A stretch of DNA of 64,000 nucleotides, from the NCBI GenBank assembly GCA_037384425.1, contig JARROA010000021.1:94090-158089 (forward strand), in the 5' to 3' direction. The notes under the pieces were generated by a model. It saw only the letters and a list, made by a program, of their open reading frames with translations, was not told the origin of the DNA and made no database searches. A program made the translations under genes and the position numbers. Below, in pieces: positions 48,904-57,881 of this stretch. Source of the stretch: Thiodiazotropha sp037384425 (lineage in GTDB: Bacteria; Pseudomonadota; Gammaproteobacteria; Chromatiales; Chromatiaceae). Each line of letters starts with the position of its first letter. Position 1 is the stretch's first letter.

Positions 48904-50268
48904 ATGCGAAGAGTGATGACAGGTGTGATTCTGCTGCTGTTGCTGGTCACAGGCCAGAGCCAGGCGGAGGTGGTGGAACATTGGCTGGACAACGGCCTGA
49001 AGGTGATCGTGAAGCAGGACACGCGGGCGCCCATAGTCGTCTCCCAGGTCTGGTATAAGGTGGGCTCGAGCTATGAATACGGCGGTATCACCGGGGTTTC
49101 CCACGTGCTGGAGCACATGATGTTCAAGGGTACCGAGCACCTCGAGCCCGGTGAGTTCTCTCGCATCATCGCCGCCAACGGCGGTGAGGAGAATGCCTTC
49201 ACCGGGCGGGACTACACCGCCTATTTTCAGACCCTCTCCAACGACCGGCTTGAGGTCTCCTTCAAGCTGGAGGCCGATCGCATGCGCCACCTCAAGCTGC
49301 TGCCGGAGGAGTTTCTGAAAGAGGTCGAGGTGGTCAAGGAGGAGCGCCGCATGCGCACCGAGGACAAACCCACCTCCCTGACTTACGAACAGTTTCTGGC
49401 CGGCGCCTACGAGGCCTCTCCCTACCGCATCCCGGTGATCGGCTGGATGTCCGACCTCGACGCCCTGCAGGTGGGCGATCTGCGGACGTGGTACCGCAAG
49501 TGGTATGCGCCCAACAACGCCACCCTTGTGGTGGTGGGCGACGTGGATCCCCAGGAAGTGATCGCCTTGGCGGAAAAGCATTTCGGTCCGCTCAAACCGG
49601 AGACGCTGGCCCAGCCCAAGCCCCGTATCGAACCGCAACAGCGGGGGGTCAAGCGATTCACCGTCAGGGCACCGGCACGTCAGCCCTATCTCATTCTCGG
49701 CTTCAAGACGCCGGTGGTCGGTACCGCTGAAGAAGACTGGGAGCCTTATGCGTTGGAGATGCTCGCCTACATCCTGGATGGTGGCGACAGCGCGCGTCTG
49801 AGCAACAACCTGATTCGCGGCAGCCGGCAGGCGGTCTCCGCCGATGCCAGCTACAGCGCCTTCTCGCGTCTCTCCAGCATGCTGGTGATGGACGCCATTC
49901 CGACGCCGGAGACATCGATGGACAAACTGGAGGCGGCACTGCTGCAGGAGATCGAACGCTTCAAGACCGACCTGGTCAGCGAAGATGAGATGGAGCGGGT
50001 ACGCAACCAGATCATCGCCTCCAAGGTCTACGAAAAGGACTCGGTCTTCTATCAGGCGATGCTGATCGGTCAGCTGGAGACCATCGGTCTCGACTGGAGA
50101 CTGGCTGACGACTATGTGGAGAATCTGCAGAAGGTGACCGCGGAGCAGATCCGGCAGGTGGCCAACAAGTATCTGATCGAGAGCAACCTCTCGGCGGCCC
50201 GGCTGGATCCGCTGCCGATGGAGCAGCAGGTCAGCCGCCAGCACATGGGAGGTCGTCATGAGGGTTAA
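48904..50268 (+). CDS. M16 family zinc protease, active subunit
   Basis: A 454-residue periplasmic pitrilysin-type protease. A signal peptide (MRRVMTGVILLLLLVTGQSQ, cut near residue 23) precedes the inverted zinc motif HVLEH (H67, E70, H71) in SHVLEHMMFKGT, with the third ligand glutamate in EVEVVKEERRMRTED (about 139-153). The R/Y substrate pair is not in this chain. It is followed, with 11 bases overlap, by a second M16 chain; active/inactive pairs form heterodimeric proteases. Substrate unknown. Confidence 0.93.
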   Translation: MRRVMTGVILLLLLVTGQSQAEVVEHWLDNGLKVIVKQDTRAPIVVSQVWYKVGSSYEYGGITGVSHVLEHMMFKGTEHLEPGEFSRIIAANGGEENAFTGRDYTAYFQTLSNDRLEVSFKLEADRMRHLKLLPEEFLKEVEVVKEERRMRTEDKPTSLTYEQFLAGAYEASPYRIPVIGWMSDLDALQVGDLRTWYRKWYAPNNATLVVVGDVDPQEVIALAEKHFGPLKPETLAQPKPRIEPQQRGVKRFTVRAPARQPYLILGFKTPVVGTAEEDWEPYALEMLAYILDGGDSARLSNNLIRGSRQAVSADASYSAFSRLSSMLVMDAIPTPETSMDKLEAALLQEIERFKTDLVSEDEMERVRNQIIASKVYEKDSVFYQAMLIGQLETIGLDWRLADDYVENLQKVTAEQIRQVANKYLIESNLSAARLDPLPMEQQVSRQHMGGRHEG

Positions 50269-51601
50269 GCGCTGGTTGAGCGGACTGAGTCTCTTCATCC
50301 TGCTGGTCTGCAGCTCACTGGTTTTCGCGGGGCCGAAGATTCAGAGCTGGCATACCGACAACGGTGCCAAGGTGCTGTTCGTCGAGGCGCCGGAACTGCC
50401 GATACTCGATATCCGTGTAGTCTTCGACGCCGGCAGCGCCCGGGACGGGGACAAACCCGGTGTGACCGCCTTTACCAACAGCCTGTTGGCCGAGGGGGCG
50501 GGGTCCTGGAACGCACAACAGATCGCGGAGCGGATGGAGCGGGTCGGCGCCCAGCTCGAGACCGACAGCCTGCGCGACATGGCCTGGGTGTCGGCACGTA
50601 CCCTGACCAAACCCGAGGCCCTCGAGGTCACCCTGGAGACCGTCGCCAAGCTGCTGGCCGAACCCCGCTTCGAGGCGGCGGATATCGAACGCCAGCGCCA
50701 GTTGATCCTGGCCAGTCTGCTGCAGGATGAGCAGTCTCCGGGCAGTGTGGGCAAGAAGCGCCTGTATCAGCTTGTTTTCGGCAACCACCCCTATGCCGGT
50801 GACCCCGAAGGCACCCGGGAGTCGGTGCAGGCGATCAGCCGTGACGACCTGCTGGCCACCCATCACAGACTCTATGTGGCGAAAAACGCGGTGGTGGCTA
50901 TCATCGGCGCGGTGGACCGGGCGCAGGCGGAGCGTATCGCGGGCCAACTGGTCGGCGCGTTGCCCGAGGGTGAAGCGGCACCACCGCTGCCTCAGGTGGC
51001 GGATCTCGATCGGGCGGTGGTGGAACAGATCGACTTCCCCTCCACTCAGTCGCATCTCTATCTCGGGCAGCCCGGGATGCGCCGGGGCGATCCCGATTAC
51101 TTCCCCCTCTACGTGGGCAACCATATCCTCGGCGGCAGCGGCCTGGTCTCGTTGCTGAGCGAGGAGGTGCGGGAGAAACGGGGGCTGAGCTACAGCGTAT
51201 ACAGCTATTTCCTGCCCATGCGCCAGCCCGGCATTTTCCAGCTTGGTCTGCAGACCAAGAACGAGCAGGCGGGTGAGGCCCTGCAGGTGATGCGCGAGAC
51301 ACTGCAGCGTTTTATCGATGAGGGTCCGAGCGAGGAGGAGCTGCAGGCAGCCAAACAGAACATCACCGGTGGCTTTCCCCTGCGCATCGCTTCCAACAGC
51401 AAGATCATCGAGTATCTCGCAGTGATCGGCTTCTATGACCTGCCGCTCGACTATCTCGACCGCTTCAACGAACGGGTCGAAGCGGTGACTCGTGAGCAGA
51501 TACGCGATGCCTTCAGGCGGCGTATCGATCCCCAACGGCTGATCACGATACAGGTCGGTCGCATTGATGAGTCTCTGGTCAAGGTGGGGCAACAGGATTG
51601 A
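50258..51601 (+). CDS. M16 family protease-like partner lacking the zinc motif
   Basis: A 447-residue paralogue of the preceding gene, with its own signal peptide (MRVKRWLSGLSLFILLVCSS, cut after VFA). At the place of HxxEH it reads GVTAFTNSLLAEG, so it cannot bind zinc. The C-terminal half retains EKRGLSYSVYSYF with the Arg and Tyr used in M16 dimers to bind substrate. It is therefore probably the structural and substrate-binding partner of the active chain. Its ATG lies within the end of the upstream gene. Confidence 0.92.
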   Translation: MRVKRWLSGLSLFILLVCSSLVFAGPKIQSWHTDNGAKVLFVEAPELPILDIRVVFDAGSARDGDKPGVTAFTNSLLAEGAGSWNAQQIAERMERVGAQLETDSLRDMAWVSARTLTKPEALEVTLETVAKLLAEPRFEAADIERQRQLILASLLQDEQSPGSVGKKRLYQLVFGNHPYAGDPEGTRESVQAISRDDLLATHHRLYVAKNAVVAIIGAVDRAQAERIAGQLVGALPEGEAAPPLPQVADLDRAVVEQIDFPSTQSHLYLGQPGMRRGDPDYFPLYVGNHILGGSGLVSLLSEEVREKRGLSYSVYSYFLPMRQPGIFQLGLQTKNEQAGEALQVMRETLQRFIDEGPSEEELQAAKQNITGGFPLRIASNSKIIEYLAVIGFYDLPLDYLDRFNERVEAVTREQIRDAFRRRIDPQRLITIQVGRIDESLVKVGQQD

Positions 51602-51708
51602 CGTCGACGATGGCTCGGCTATGCTCGGGGTTTGATCATTAGCGTGTCTTTATAAACAGACTTCGCTGGTTGCCGGGCTATTCCTTCATTCATTTCAGAG
51701 GCGGTTGT

Positions 51709-52284
51709 TTGAAACCTTCTTCCACAGCGTCGGTGGTGCGCATCATCGGAGGACGACATCGCGGCCGCAAATTACCCTTTGCGGAGATGCCCGGACTCCG
51801 GCCTACCGGCGATCGGATTCGAGAGACGCTGTTCAATTGGTTGCAGCCGGTGATCGAAGGAGCCCGTTGTCTGGATCTCTTTTCCGGTAGTGGCGCGCTA
51901 GGGATGGAGGCCGCTTCGCGCGGTGCAGGCCGAGTGGTAATGGTGGAAAAGGCCGGATCGGTGGTGCGTCAGCTGGAGCGCAACCGTGAGCTGCTGGGCC
52001 TGGATCAGATCGAGATCGTACGTGCGGACGCATTGCAGTTTCTCGAGCAGCCCGCGAGCCCGTTCGACATCGTTTTTCTCGACCCACCCTTCGACAATGA
52101 TCTGCTGGCGCCCCTATGCCAGCGTCTGACCCTGGGCTGGCTGGCCGACGAGGCGCGTATCTACCTGGAAGAGGATATCTCGCGTCCGTTCCCGGAGTTG
52201 CCTGAGGACTGGCTCTGGTTGAAACAGAAAACCGCCGGGCGTGTTCGCTATGGATTGGCGCATGCACCGCTACCCGGCGGTTGA
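51709..52284 (+). CDS. rsmD: 16S rRNA (guanine966-N2)-methyltransferase
   Basis: A 191-residue SAM enzyme that methylates G966 of 16S rRNA. The start motif is VRIIGGRHRGRKLPF, with GLRPTGDRIRETLFNWL, SAM motif CLDLFSGSGALGMEA and catalytic DIVFLDPPFDND. A TTG at 51709 preceded by GAGGCGG is taken as start; an upstream TTG at 51670 would add an unnatural 13-residue extension. It lies next to coaD, as in many gammaproteobacteria. Confidence 0.94.
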   Translation: MKPSSTASVVRIIGGRHRGRKLPFAEMPGLRPTGDRIRETLFNWLQPVIEGARCLDLFSGSGALGMEAASRGAGRVVMVEKAGSVVRQLERNRELLGLDQIEIVRADALQFLEQPASPFDIVFLDPPFDNDLLAPLCQRLTLGWLADEARIYLEEDISRPFPELPEDWLWLKQKTAGRVRYGLAHAPLPGG

Positions 52285-52410
52285 TGAGCGCGGGCCGTAT
52301 GCGTGGTGTCAGTTCGGTCAGAATGCCCCTGCCATGTCCGATGGTTAACAATTGTCATTCAAGATGCTGATTTCTGATACTATTATCCTTTTTCATCAGG
52401 GCGTCCAAGT

Positions 52411-52887
52411 ATGACTACTGTCGTCTACCCGGGAACTTTCGATCCGATCACCAACGGTCACGCCGACCTGGTGCGCAGAGCGGCGCGGCTGTTCGACCGG
52501 GTGATTGTGGCGGTGGCCACAAACACCGGAAAGAGTCCGGCCTTTGGGCTGGATCAGCGGGTGGCACTGGTGGAGACTGTGTTGAAGGGCATCCCTCATG
52601 TCGAGATCCATGCCTTCGATAACCTGTTGGTGGAGTTCGTGCAGCAGCATGAGGCAGACGTTATACTGCGCGGCCTGCGGGCGGTCTCCGACTTCGAGTA
52701 CGAGTTTCAGCTGGCAGGCATGAACCGGCGATTGGCGCCGGATGTGGAAACCTTGTTTCTGACGCCTGCCGAGCAGTTTGCGTACATCTCGTCCGGACTG
52801 GTACGGGAGATCGCCGCGCTGGGCGGCAACGTTTCGGAGTTCGTGCATCCTGTAGTTCAGGCTGCGTTGCGAGAGCGTTTTAGCTAG
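52411..52887 (+). CDS. coaD: Phosphopantetheine adenylyltransferase
   Basis: A 158-residue nucleotidyltransferase catalysing the fourth step of coenzyme A synthesis. It starts MTTVVYPGTFDPITNGHADL with the T/HxGH-type NGH motif near residue 17, then NKSP-like TNTGKSPAF and FLTPAEQFAYISSGLVREIA with the second nucleotide-binding ISS motif. Length equals the E. coli enzyme. Confidence 0.97.
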   Translation: MTTVVYPGTFDPITNGHADLVRRAARLFDRVIVAVATNTGKSPAFGLDQRVALVETVLKGIPHVEIHAFDNLLVEFVQQHEADVILRGLRAVSDFEYEFQLAGMNRRLAPDVETLFLTPAEQFAYISSGLVREIAALGGNVSEFVHPVVQAALRERFS

Positions 52888-52951
52888 ATTCAATTGAACA
52901 AGTTTTATAAGGCCCAAACTTTTTAACTAGCGTAATTTCAGGAGAAGAGTC

Positions 52952-53206
52952 ATGGCATTAATCATCACCGATGAATGCATCAACTGTGATGTGTGTGAGC
53001 CCGAATGTCCCAACGGCGCCATCAGCCAGGGTGACGAGATCTACGAGATCGATCCCGATCTCTGCACAGAGTGTGTGGGTCACTATGAAACATCCCAGTG
53101 CGTCGAGGTCTGCCCGGTCGACTGTATTCCGAAGGACCCCAATCACGAAGAGAGCTACGAAGAGCTCTATGCCAAGTATCTGCGCATCACCGGTGAATCC
53201 GAATAA
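52952..53206 (+). CDS. yfhL: YfhL family 2[4Fe-4S] ferredoxin
   Basis: An 84-residue ferredoxin. The first cluster motif is CINCDVCEPECP. The second, CTECVGHYETSQCVEVCPVDC, has the long insert typical of Allochromatium-type (Alvin) ferredoxins. It carries low-potential electrons in the cytoplasm. AGGAGAAG before the ATG is a strong ribosome site. The ggt gene starts three bases after its stop. Confidence 0.96.
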   Translation: MALIITDECINCDVCEPECPNGAISQGDEIYEIDPDLCTECVGHYETSQCVEVCPVDCIPKDPNHEESYEELYAKYLRITGESE

Positions 53207-53209
53207 GGG

Positions 53210-54889
53210 ATGAGTCTCATCCGCTTTTTGAAAAAGGCTCCCGGGTGGAGCCTTTTTTGTCTTCTGCTCTACTGCACACAGGCGCTGCCTGCGAATGCAC
53301 CGGGGGTGGCGGCCATCGCATCTGCGCACCCGCTGGCGACTGACGCGGGGCACGAAATACTGCGGCAGGGTGGCAATGCCTTCGATGCGGCGGTGGCGGT
53401 CAGTGCCGTGCTGGCGGTGGTCGAACCTTATAGCTCCGGTATCGGCGGTGGCGGCTTCTGGCTGTTGCATCGTGCCAGCGACGGCTTCGAAACCATGATC
53501 GACGGCCGTGAGCGGGCACCGTTGGCGGCGGATCGGGATCTCTACCTCGACCCGGACGGGGAGGTGATTCCCGGACGTTCCATCAACGGCCCACTGGCCG
53601 CGGGGATACCCGGTGAGCCGGCCGCACTGGTGCATATCTCGAAACAGTACGGGCGTCTGCCGTTGAAGCAGGCGCTTGCGCCCGCGATACGGATCGCCCG
53701 CGAGGGCTTTGCGGTGGACGCGTACTATCGTCGCATGGCCGGTTGGCGGCTCGCCGCCTTGAATGCCGACCCGGTGGCCGCCGCGGTCTTTCTCAAGCAG
53801 GGGCAGTTGCCGGAAGTGGGCGATGCGATCAAACAGCCCGACCTGGCCGATACCCTGCAACGGCTGGCCGACGACGGCGCGGCCGGTTTCTATGCAGGGG
53901 AACTGGCCGAGCGGCTGGTGGCCGGGGTCAGGGCCGCCGGCGGGATCTGGCAGCTGGAGGATCTGAAGCGTTACCGGGTGCTGGAAAGGGAGCCGGTGCG
54001 GGGCCGCTACATGGGGCTGAAGATTACCAGCGCGGCACCGCCCTCCTCGGGCGGAGTGGCCCTGATCACCATGTTGAACATTCTGCAGGGCTTCAATCTG
54101 CCCGAGGTGGATGAGCCTCAACGCACCCATCTCATCGTGGAAGCGATGCGCCGCGCCTATCGGGATCGGGCCGACTATCTGGGGGATCCTGACTACGTGG
54201 ATATCCCTGTCGAGGCCCTGATCCATCCCTGGTATGCAGCGGGGCTGGCGCGCGATATTCAAATGAACAGAGCCAGTCCCAGTGTCGGCAATCTGGAGCC
54301 GGAGGGGGGCAGGGACACGACTCACTTCTCCATCCTCGATCGCGAGGGCAATCGGGTGGCGGCCACCCTGAGCATCAACTATCCCTTCGGCTCCTGCTTC
54401 ATGGTCGAGGGTACCGGTGTATTGCTGAATGACGAGATGGACGATTTTTCATCCAGTCCAGGTGTGCCCAATGTCTACGGACTGGTAGGCGGAGAAGCCA
54501 ATGCCATTGCCGGCGGCAAGCGCATGCTCTCCAGCATGTCGCCCACTTTCGTCGAAGACGAGCATCAGGTGGCGATCCTGGGTACACCGGGAGGCAGCCG
54601 CATCATCACCATGGTGCTGCTGGGAATCCTGGAGATGGCCGAGGGGGCGGATGCCGAGGCGTGGGTGGAACGTCCCCGCTTCCACCATCAATATCTGCCG
54701 GACCGGATCGAATTCGAGCCACAGGCATTCAGCGAAAGCATGCGCAATGGACTGCAAGCCATGGGTCACGAACTCAACCCGCTGGAACATCCATACGGCA
54801 ATATGCAGGCGATTCACTGGGACAAGCGCAGTGGTCGGGTGGAGGCAGCAAGCGATCCGAGGGGCATCGGTTCGGCAAAAATACACTGA
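53210..54889 (+). CDS. ggt: Gamma-glutamyltransferase
   Basis: A 559-residue periplasmic proenzyme that cleaves gamma-glutamyl bonds such as those of glutathione. The signal peptide (MSLIRFLKKAPGWSLFCLLL, cut near ALPA) precedes the large subunit. The autocatalytic nucleophile is T370 in GRDTTHFSILD, giving a small subunit of about 190 residues. GIGGGGFWLLH (oxyanion area), DGRERAPLAADRD (alpha-carboxylate arginine) and SMSPTFVEDE are conserved. The start codon lies 3 bases after the ferredoxin stop, and codons 8-16 form an intrinsic terminator. Confidence 0.93.
   Translation: MSLIRFLKKAPGWSLFCLLLYCTQALPANAPGVAAIASAHPLATDAGHEILRQGGNAFDAAVAVSAVLAVVEPYSSGIGGGGFWLLHRASDGFETMIDGRERAPLAADRDLYLDPDGEVIPGRSINGPLAAGIPGEPAALVHISKQYGRLPLKQALAPAIRIAREGFAVDAYYRRMAGWRLAALNADPVAAAVFLKQGQLPEVGDAIKQPDLADTLQRLADDGAAGFYAGELAERLVAGVRAAGGIWQLEDLKRYRVLEREPVRGRYMGLKITSAAPPSSGGVALITMLNILQGFNLPEVDEPQRTHLIVEAMRRAYRDRADYLGDPDYVDIPVEALIHPWYAAGLARDIQMNRASPSVGNLEPEGGRDTTHFSILDREGNRVAATLSINYPFGSCFMVEGTGVLLNDEMDDFSSSPGVPNVYGLVGGEANAIAGGKRMLSSMSPTFVEDEHQVAILGTPGGSRIITMVLLGILEMAEGADAEAWVERPRFHHQYLPDRIEFEPQAFSESMRNGLQAMGHELNPLEHPYGNMQAIHWDKRSGRVEAASDPRGIGSAKIH
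53232..53259 (+). terminator. Intrinsic terminator inside the first codons of ggt
   Basis: AAAAGGCTCC (53232-53241) pairs with GGAGCCTTTT (53247-53256) over 10 bases with a 5-base loop and is followed by further T residues. It would end the ferredoxin transcript unless ribosomes translating ggt keep the hairpin open. Confidence 0.75.
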
Positions 54890-55035
54890 TCGTGCTCAAT
54901 TTCGGGTGGAAAATTGTAAAAAAGGCTCCTGAAGTCACAAACTCGGGATTGAATTTGAGTTTGTTTTGGCTCAAGCTTGTGCCAGATGCCAAGCATCTGT
55001 CTAACAATGGAAAAACGTAGAGAGATCGAGAGTAA

Positions 55036-55317
55036 ATGATGAAAACCACCATGATGAAAACTGCCGCTATGGTTCTTGGTCTGGGTCTGCTGGCCGGTTG
55101 CGCCACAACCGACATGAGCAAACTCGAGGCTGACGTTGCCAACGCACAGGCTGCTGCTGACGCCGCCATGAAGGCTGCCAAAGAGGCTCAGCTGGATGCC
55201 GCTACCGCTCAGGGCACCGCTGACGCTGCCATGAAGGCCGCCAATGCCGCCGCCGATGCTGCCGAAGCTTGTAACGAGAAGTGTGGTCGTATGTCCGAGA
55301 AGGCAATGGCCAAATAA
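55036..55317 (+). CDS. lpp: Lpp-like alanine-zipper outer membrane lipoprotein
   Basis: A 93-residue lipoprotein. The signal ends VLGLGLLAGCATT (Cys near residue 22). The mature chain is an alanine/heptad zipper (LEADVANAQAAADAAMKAAK and onward), forming a coiled-coil trimer like Lpp/OprI. The C-terminal residue is lysine, the residue that is linked to peptidoglycan in Lpp. Unusually, the tail contains two cysteines (EACNEKCGRM). It is followed by a strong terminator and converges with an L,D-transpeptidase gene. Confidence 0.9.
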   Translation: MMKTTMMKTAAMVLGLGLLAGCATTDMSKLEADVANAQAAADAAMKAAKEAQLDAATAQGTADAAMKAANAAADAAEACNEKCGRMSEKAMAK

Positions 55318-55360
55318 ACCGATCGTGTAAAGCGATTCAATCCCTATCGGGATGTAGAAA

Positions 55361-55389
55361 CCCGGCCGTGAAAACGGCCGGGTTTTTTA
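55361..55389 (+). terminator. Rho-independent terminator after the Lpp-like gene
   Basis: CCCGGCCGT (55361-55369), GAAA tetraloop, ACGGCCGGG (55374-55382), followed by TTTTTTA. A very strong terminator, as expected for an abundant lipoprotein message. Confidence 0.92.
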
Positions 55390-55484
55390 TTTATGGAAAA
55401 GAAGAATCCTTCGCGCGTATTGTGGAATGACTCTACGGGGTTTCAATATTTCCAAGGCCGGTAACCCTCGGGTGTGCCGGCAAA

Positions 55485-56417
55485 CTACTCCCGTTCAGCC
55501 AGTTCGCTGGATTCCCAGAGATAGAGCGGCATGGGAATGCCGGTTTTGTTCTCGGCATATTCATGCAGTAGCGACCAATCGGGTTTACGGCTGTCGTCGC
55601 CCAGACGATTGATCACCGCATTGACCAGTTCGGTGTAGTTGTTGCCTTTCTCCTCGACATACTCCACCAGTGGTGGATGTACCTGTACGTAGAGCTCCCC
55701 CTTCAGCCAGCCCGCCTTGTAGGGTTCGTTGATGATGCGTACCGGAACGCCCTTGTCCACCATCTTGAAGAACTGTTTGATGTTTTCCGGATAGAGCCGG
55801 ATGCAGCCATGGCTGACACGCATGCCGACGCCGTAGGGTTTGTTGGTGCCATGCAGAAGATAGCCCGACATACCGAGATAGATGGCGTGACTGCCCAGGG
55901 GATTGTTCGGGCCTGGAGGGATCACCGGAGGCAGCGGGTCGCCGTCCTCTTCGTGCTCCTTCAGAATCGAAGCGGGAACGGTCCAGCTGGGTCCCGCCTT
56001 CTTGCTTACCACCACCGTTTCACCGGTAGGTGTGCTCCAGCCTTCGCGTCCGATACCGATGGGATAGGTGACCACCACCGGGCGGTCCTTGGGAAAGTAG
56101 TAGAGGCGCAGTTCCGCCAGATTGATCACGATACCCTTACGCGGCCCCGATGGCAGGATGTACTGCTGCGGGATCACCACCTCGGTGCCCTCTCCCGGGA
56201 GCCAGGCGTCCACATCTGGGTTGGCGGCCACCATCTGACGGTAGCCGATATCGTAGATGCGTGCGATGTCGGAGAAGGTCTCTTCCCAGCGGGTGGTGAG
56301 GGTAAAGGTCTTCCCCACCACGTCGTCCCCCTCGGGGGGCAGGTCGAAGGTGACGGCTTGCAGCGGGCCGGTCAGCATCAGCAGCAGGAGCAGAAGAGGG
56401 TGATATGTCGGTCTCAT
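55485..56417 (-). CDS. L,D-transpeptidase (ErfK/YbiS/YnhG type) with LysM-like domain
   Basis: A 310-residue periplasmic enzyme that attaches Lpp to, or crosslinks, peptidoglycan. A signal peptide (MRPTYHPLLLLLLMLTGPLQ) precedes a LysM-like segment (TLTTRWEETFSDIARIYDIG, about 38-57) and the YkuD catalytic domain (about 95-230) with HGTNKPYGVGMRVSHGCIRL split over residues 188-208: catalytic Cys in SHGCIRL. The C-terminal tail (to residue 310) is like E. coli LdtA/B/C/E. In E. coli ynhG (ldtE) also lies next to lpp. Confidence 0.92.
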   Translation of the reverse strand: MRPTYHPLLLLLLMLTGPLQAVTFDLPPEGDDVVGKTFTLTTRWEETFSDIARIYDIGYRQMVAANPDVDAWLPGEGTEVVIPQQYILPSGPRKGIVINLAELRLYYFPKDRPVVVTYPIGIGREGWSTPTGETVVVSKKAGPSWTVPASILKEHEEDGDPLPPVIPPGPNNPLGSHAIYLGMSGYLLHGTNKPYGVGMRVSHGCIRLYPENIKQFFKMVDKGVPVRIINEPYKAGWLKGELYVQVHPPLVEYVEEKGNNYTELVNAVINRLGDDSRKPDWSLLHEYAENKTGIPMPLYLWESSELAERE

Positions 56418-56718
56418 AAAGGTCGAAGTGTGTGAATTTACTCGTAGTTTACCTGAGGTTTGACCACACTGGTGTGAAGAATGGGGCATTCCCCTGCGAT
56501 ATCTCCTGTTTATTCCCATGCTTTTTGTCCGGAGCTGCTCCGAGTGGCCTGTCTCAATATGAGGCCGGGGTATTAAAGTAACAGCTTTTCAGGCCGTTAG
56601 CTCAAATACGGGGGATTGGCTTCTGATCCGTGAGGAGTGATCGTCAGGCATTTTCTTCAGGGTCGAGTATTACACGGCGTTCCGGGCGCCGGTTCGGTTA
56701 CACGGTACAGGGCAACGC

Positions 56719-57477
56719 ATGCGTCGAATGGCAGTGATCAATCAGTGCGACAGGGTGGGAAAGACCACCATTGCCACAAGTCTGGGTCACGCATTGGCCA
56801 TGAGTGGACAGCGGGTGACACTGGTCGATCTCGATCCTCGGGGCCGGCTGACGGCAGGCTATGGTATCTTCCGGGCACCCTCCAAAGGCATCGACCGGGT
56901 GATGCTGAACGGTACTGATCTGCGTTCGGTCAGGATCGGTGCCCGTGATCTGCTGACGCTGATTCCGGCAGGTATCACGCTCGCTGAGCTGGAGCAGGTG
57001 AAAGGGGAGGGGGCCAAGCGTGTGAACCGACTGAGCGATGCGCTCGCCGGGCAACTCGACGATCAAGCCTTCGTCATCTTCGATTGTCCTTCGAACAATG
57101 GTCTGCTGACGGTGAACGCAATGTTCGCCGCCGATGAGCTGCTGATACCGGTAACCAGCGACGCAGAGAGCCTCAACGGCGCACTCAAGACATTGGTGAC
57201 ATTGAAACGTCTGCAACCCTATTTGCCGCGGCCGGTGGTGGCGAGGGTCCTGCTCAACCGTTTCGTACCACGCAACAAAGCGAGTCGGGAGATGCTGCAG
57301 CGGATCGAAGCCCATTTGCCCGAGGCCTTGCTGAAAACCAGACTTCATGAGGGTCCGGCGCTGATTCAGAGTGCCGAGATGGGGCGCACCATATTCGAGT
57401 ATAAACCGGGCAGCCATTCGGCTGCCGAGTTCAGGGCGCTGGCCCGGGAGCTGCTCGACCGGAGTCACTCCTCCTGA
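56719..57477 (+). CDS. ParA/MinD-like ATPase with atypical P-loop
   Basis: A 252-residue protein of the ParA fold. The start MRRMAVINQCDRVGKTTIAT aligns with the deviant Walker A NQKGGVGKTT, but the signature KGG is CDR: the extra lysine that senses ATP across the dimer is absent while the canonical GKT is kept. Walker A' VTLVDLDPRGRLTAGYGI and Walker B VIFDCPSNNGLLTVNA are recognisable, followed by LIPVTSDAESLNGALKTL and the C-terminal AEMGRTIFEYKPGSHSAAEF. No ParB is adjacent; a STAS protein lies 101 bases downstream. The cargo is unknown. Confidence 0.85.
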   Translation: MRRMAVINQCDRVGKTTIATSLGHALAMSGQRVTLVDLDPRGRLTAGYGIFRAPSKGIDRVMLNGTDLRSVRIGARDLLTLIPAGITLAELEQVKGEGAKRVNRLSDALAGQLDDQAFVIFDCPSNNGLLTVNAMFAADELLIPVTSDAESLNGALKTLVTLKRLQPYLPRPVVARVLLNRFVPRNKASREMLQRIEAHLPEALLKTRLHEGPALIQSAEMGRTIFEYKPGSHSAAEFRALARELLDRSHSS

Positions 57478-57578
57478 CCGAGAGGCCGGCTTGGTAAAGC
57501 TTGCCTCTGACATGACACTAACATTGACAAGTGCTCGCTTGATAAAGCACTGGAATCTGAAAATGACCTGGAGATCCT

Positions 57579-57881
57579 ATGTCCATTACCAGCAACCTGT
57601 CAGATGACCAGTTGACCGTGACCATCAAAGTCGCTGGCCGCTTCGATTTTTCCACCCATCACGATTTCGTACAGACCTACAAGGGCTTTTCCAAGGGCGA
57701 AAAGTCCTATGTCGTCGACCTGGAGGGAGCGGAGTATATGGACAGCTCCGCCATGGGGATGCTGCTGCAACTGCGTGAATACAACCGTCCGGGAGAGAGC
57801 GTGATTCTGGCCAACGGCAACGAAGCCGTTACCGACGTGCTGCGTATCGCCAATTTCGGCAAGCTCTTCACCATCACCTAG
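57579..57881 (+). CDS. STAS-domain anti-sigma-factor antagonist-like protein
   Basis: A 100-residue single STAS domain of the SpoIIAA type. The phosphorylatable serine region is GAEYMDSSAMGMLLQLREYN (Ser near residue 57-58). Partner kinases (HPK-like anti-sigma factors) or phosphatases are not adjacent. With the ParA-like gene just upstream it could be part of a small two-gene module. Confidence 0.9.
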   Translation: MSITSNLSDDQLTVTIKVAGRFDFSTHHDFVQTYKGFSKGEKSYVVDLEGAEYMDSSAMGMLLQLREYNRPGESVILANGNEAVTDVLRIANFGKLFTIT

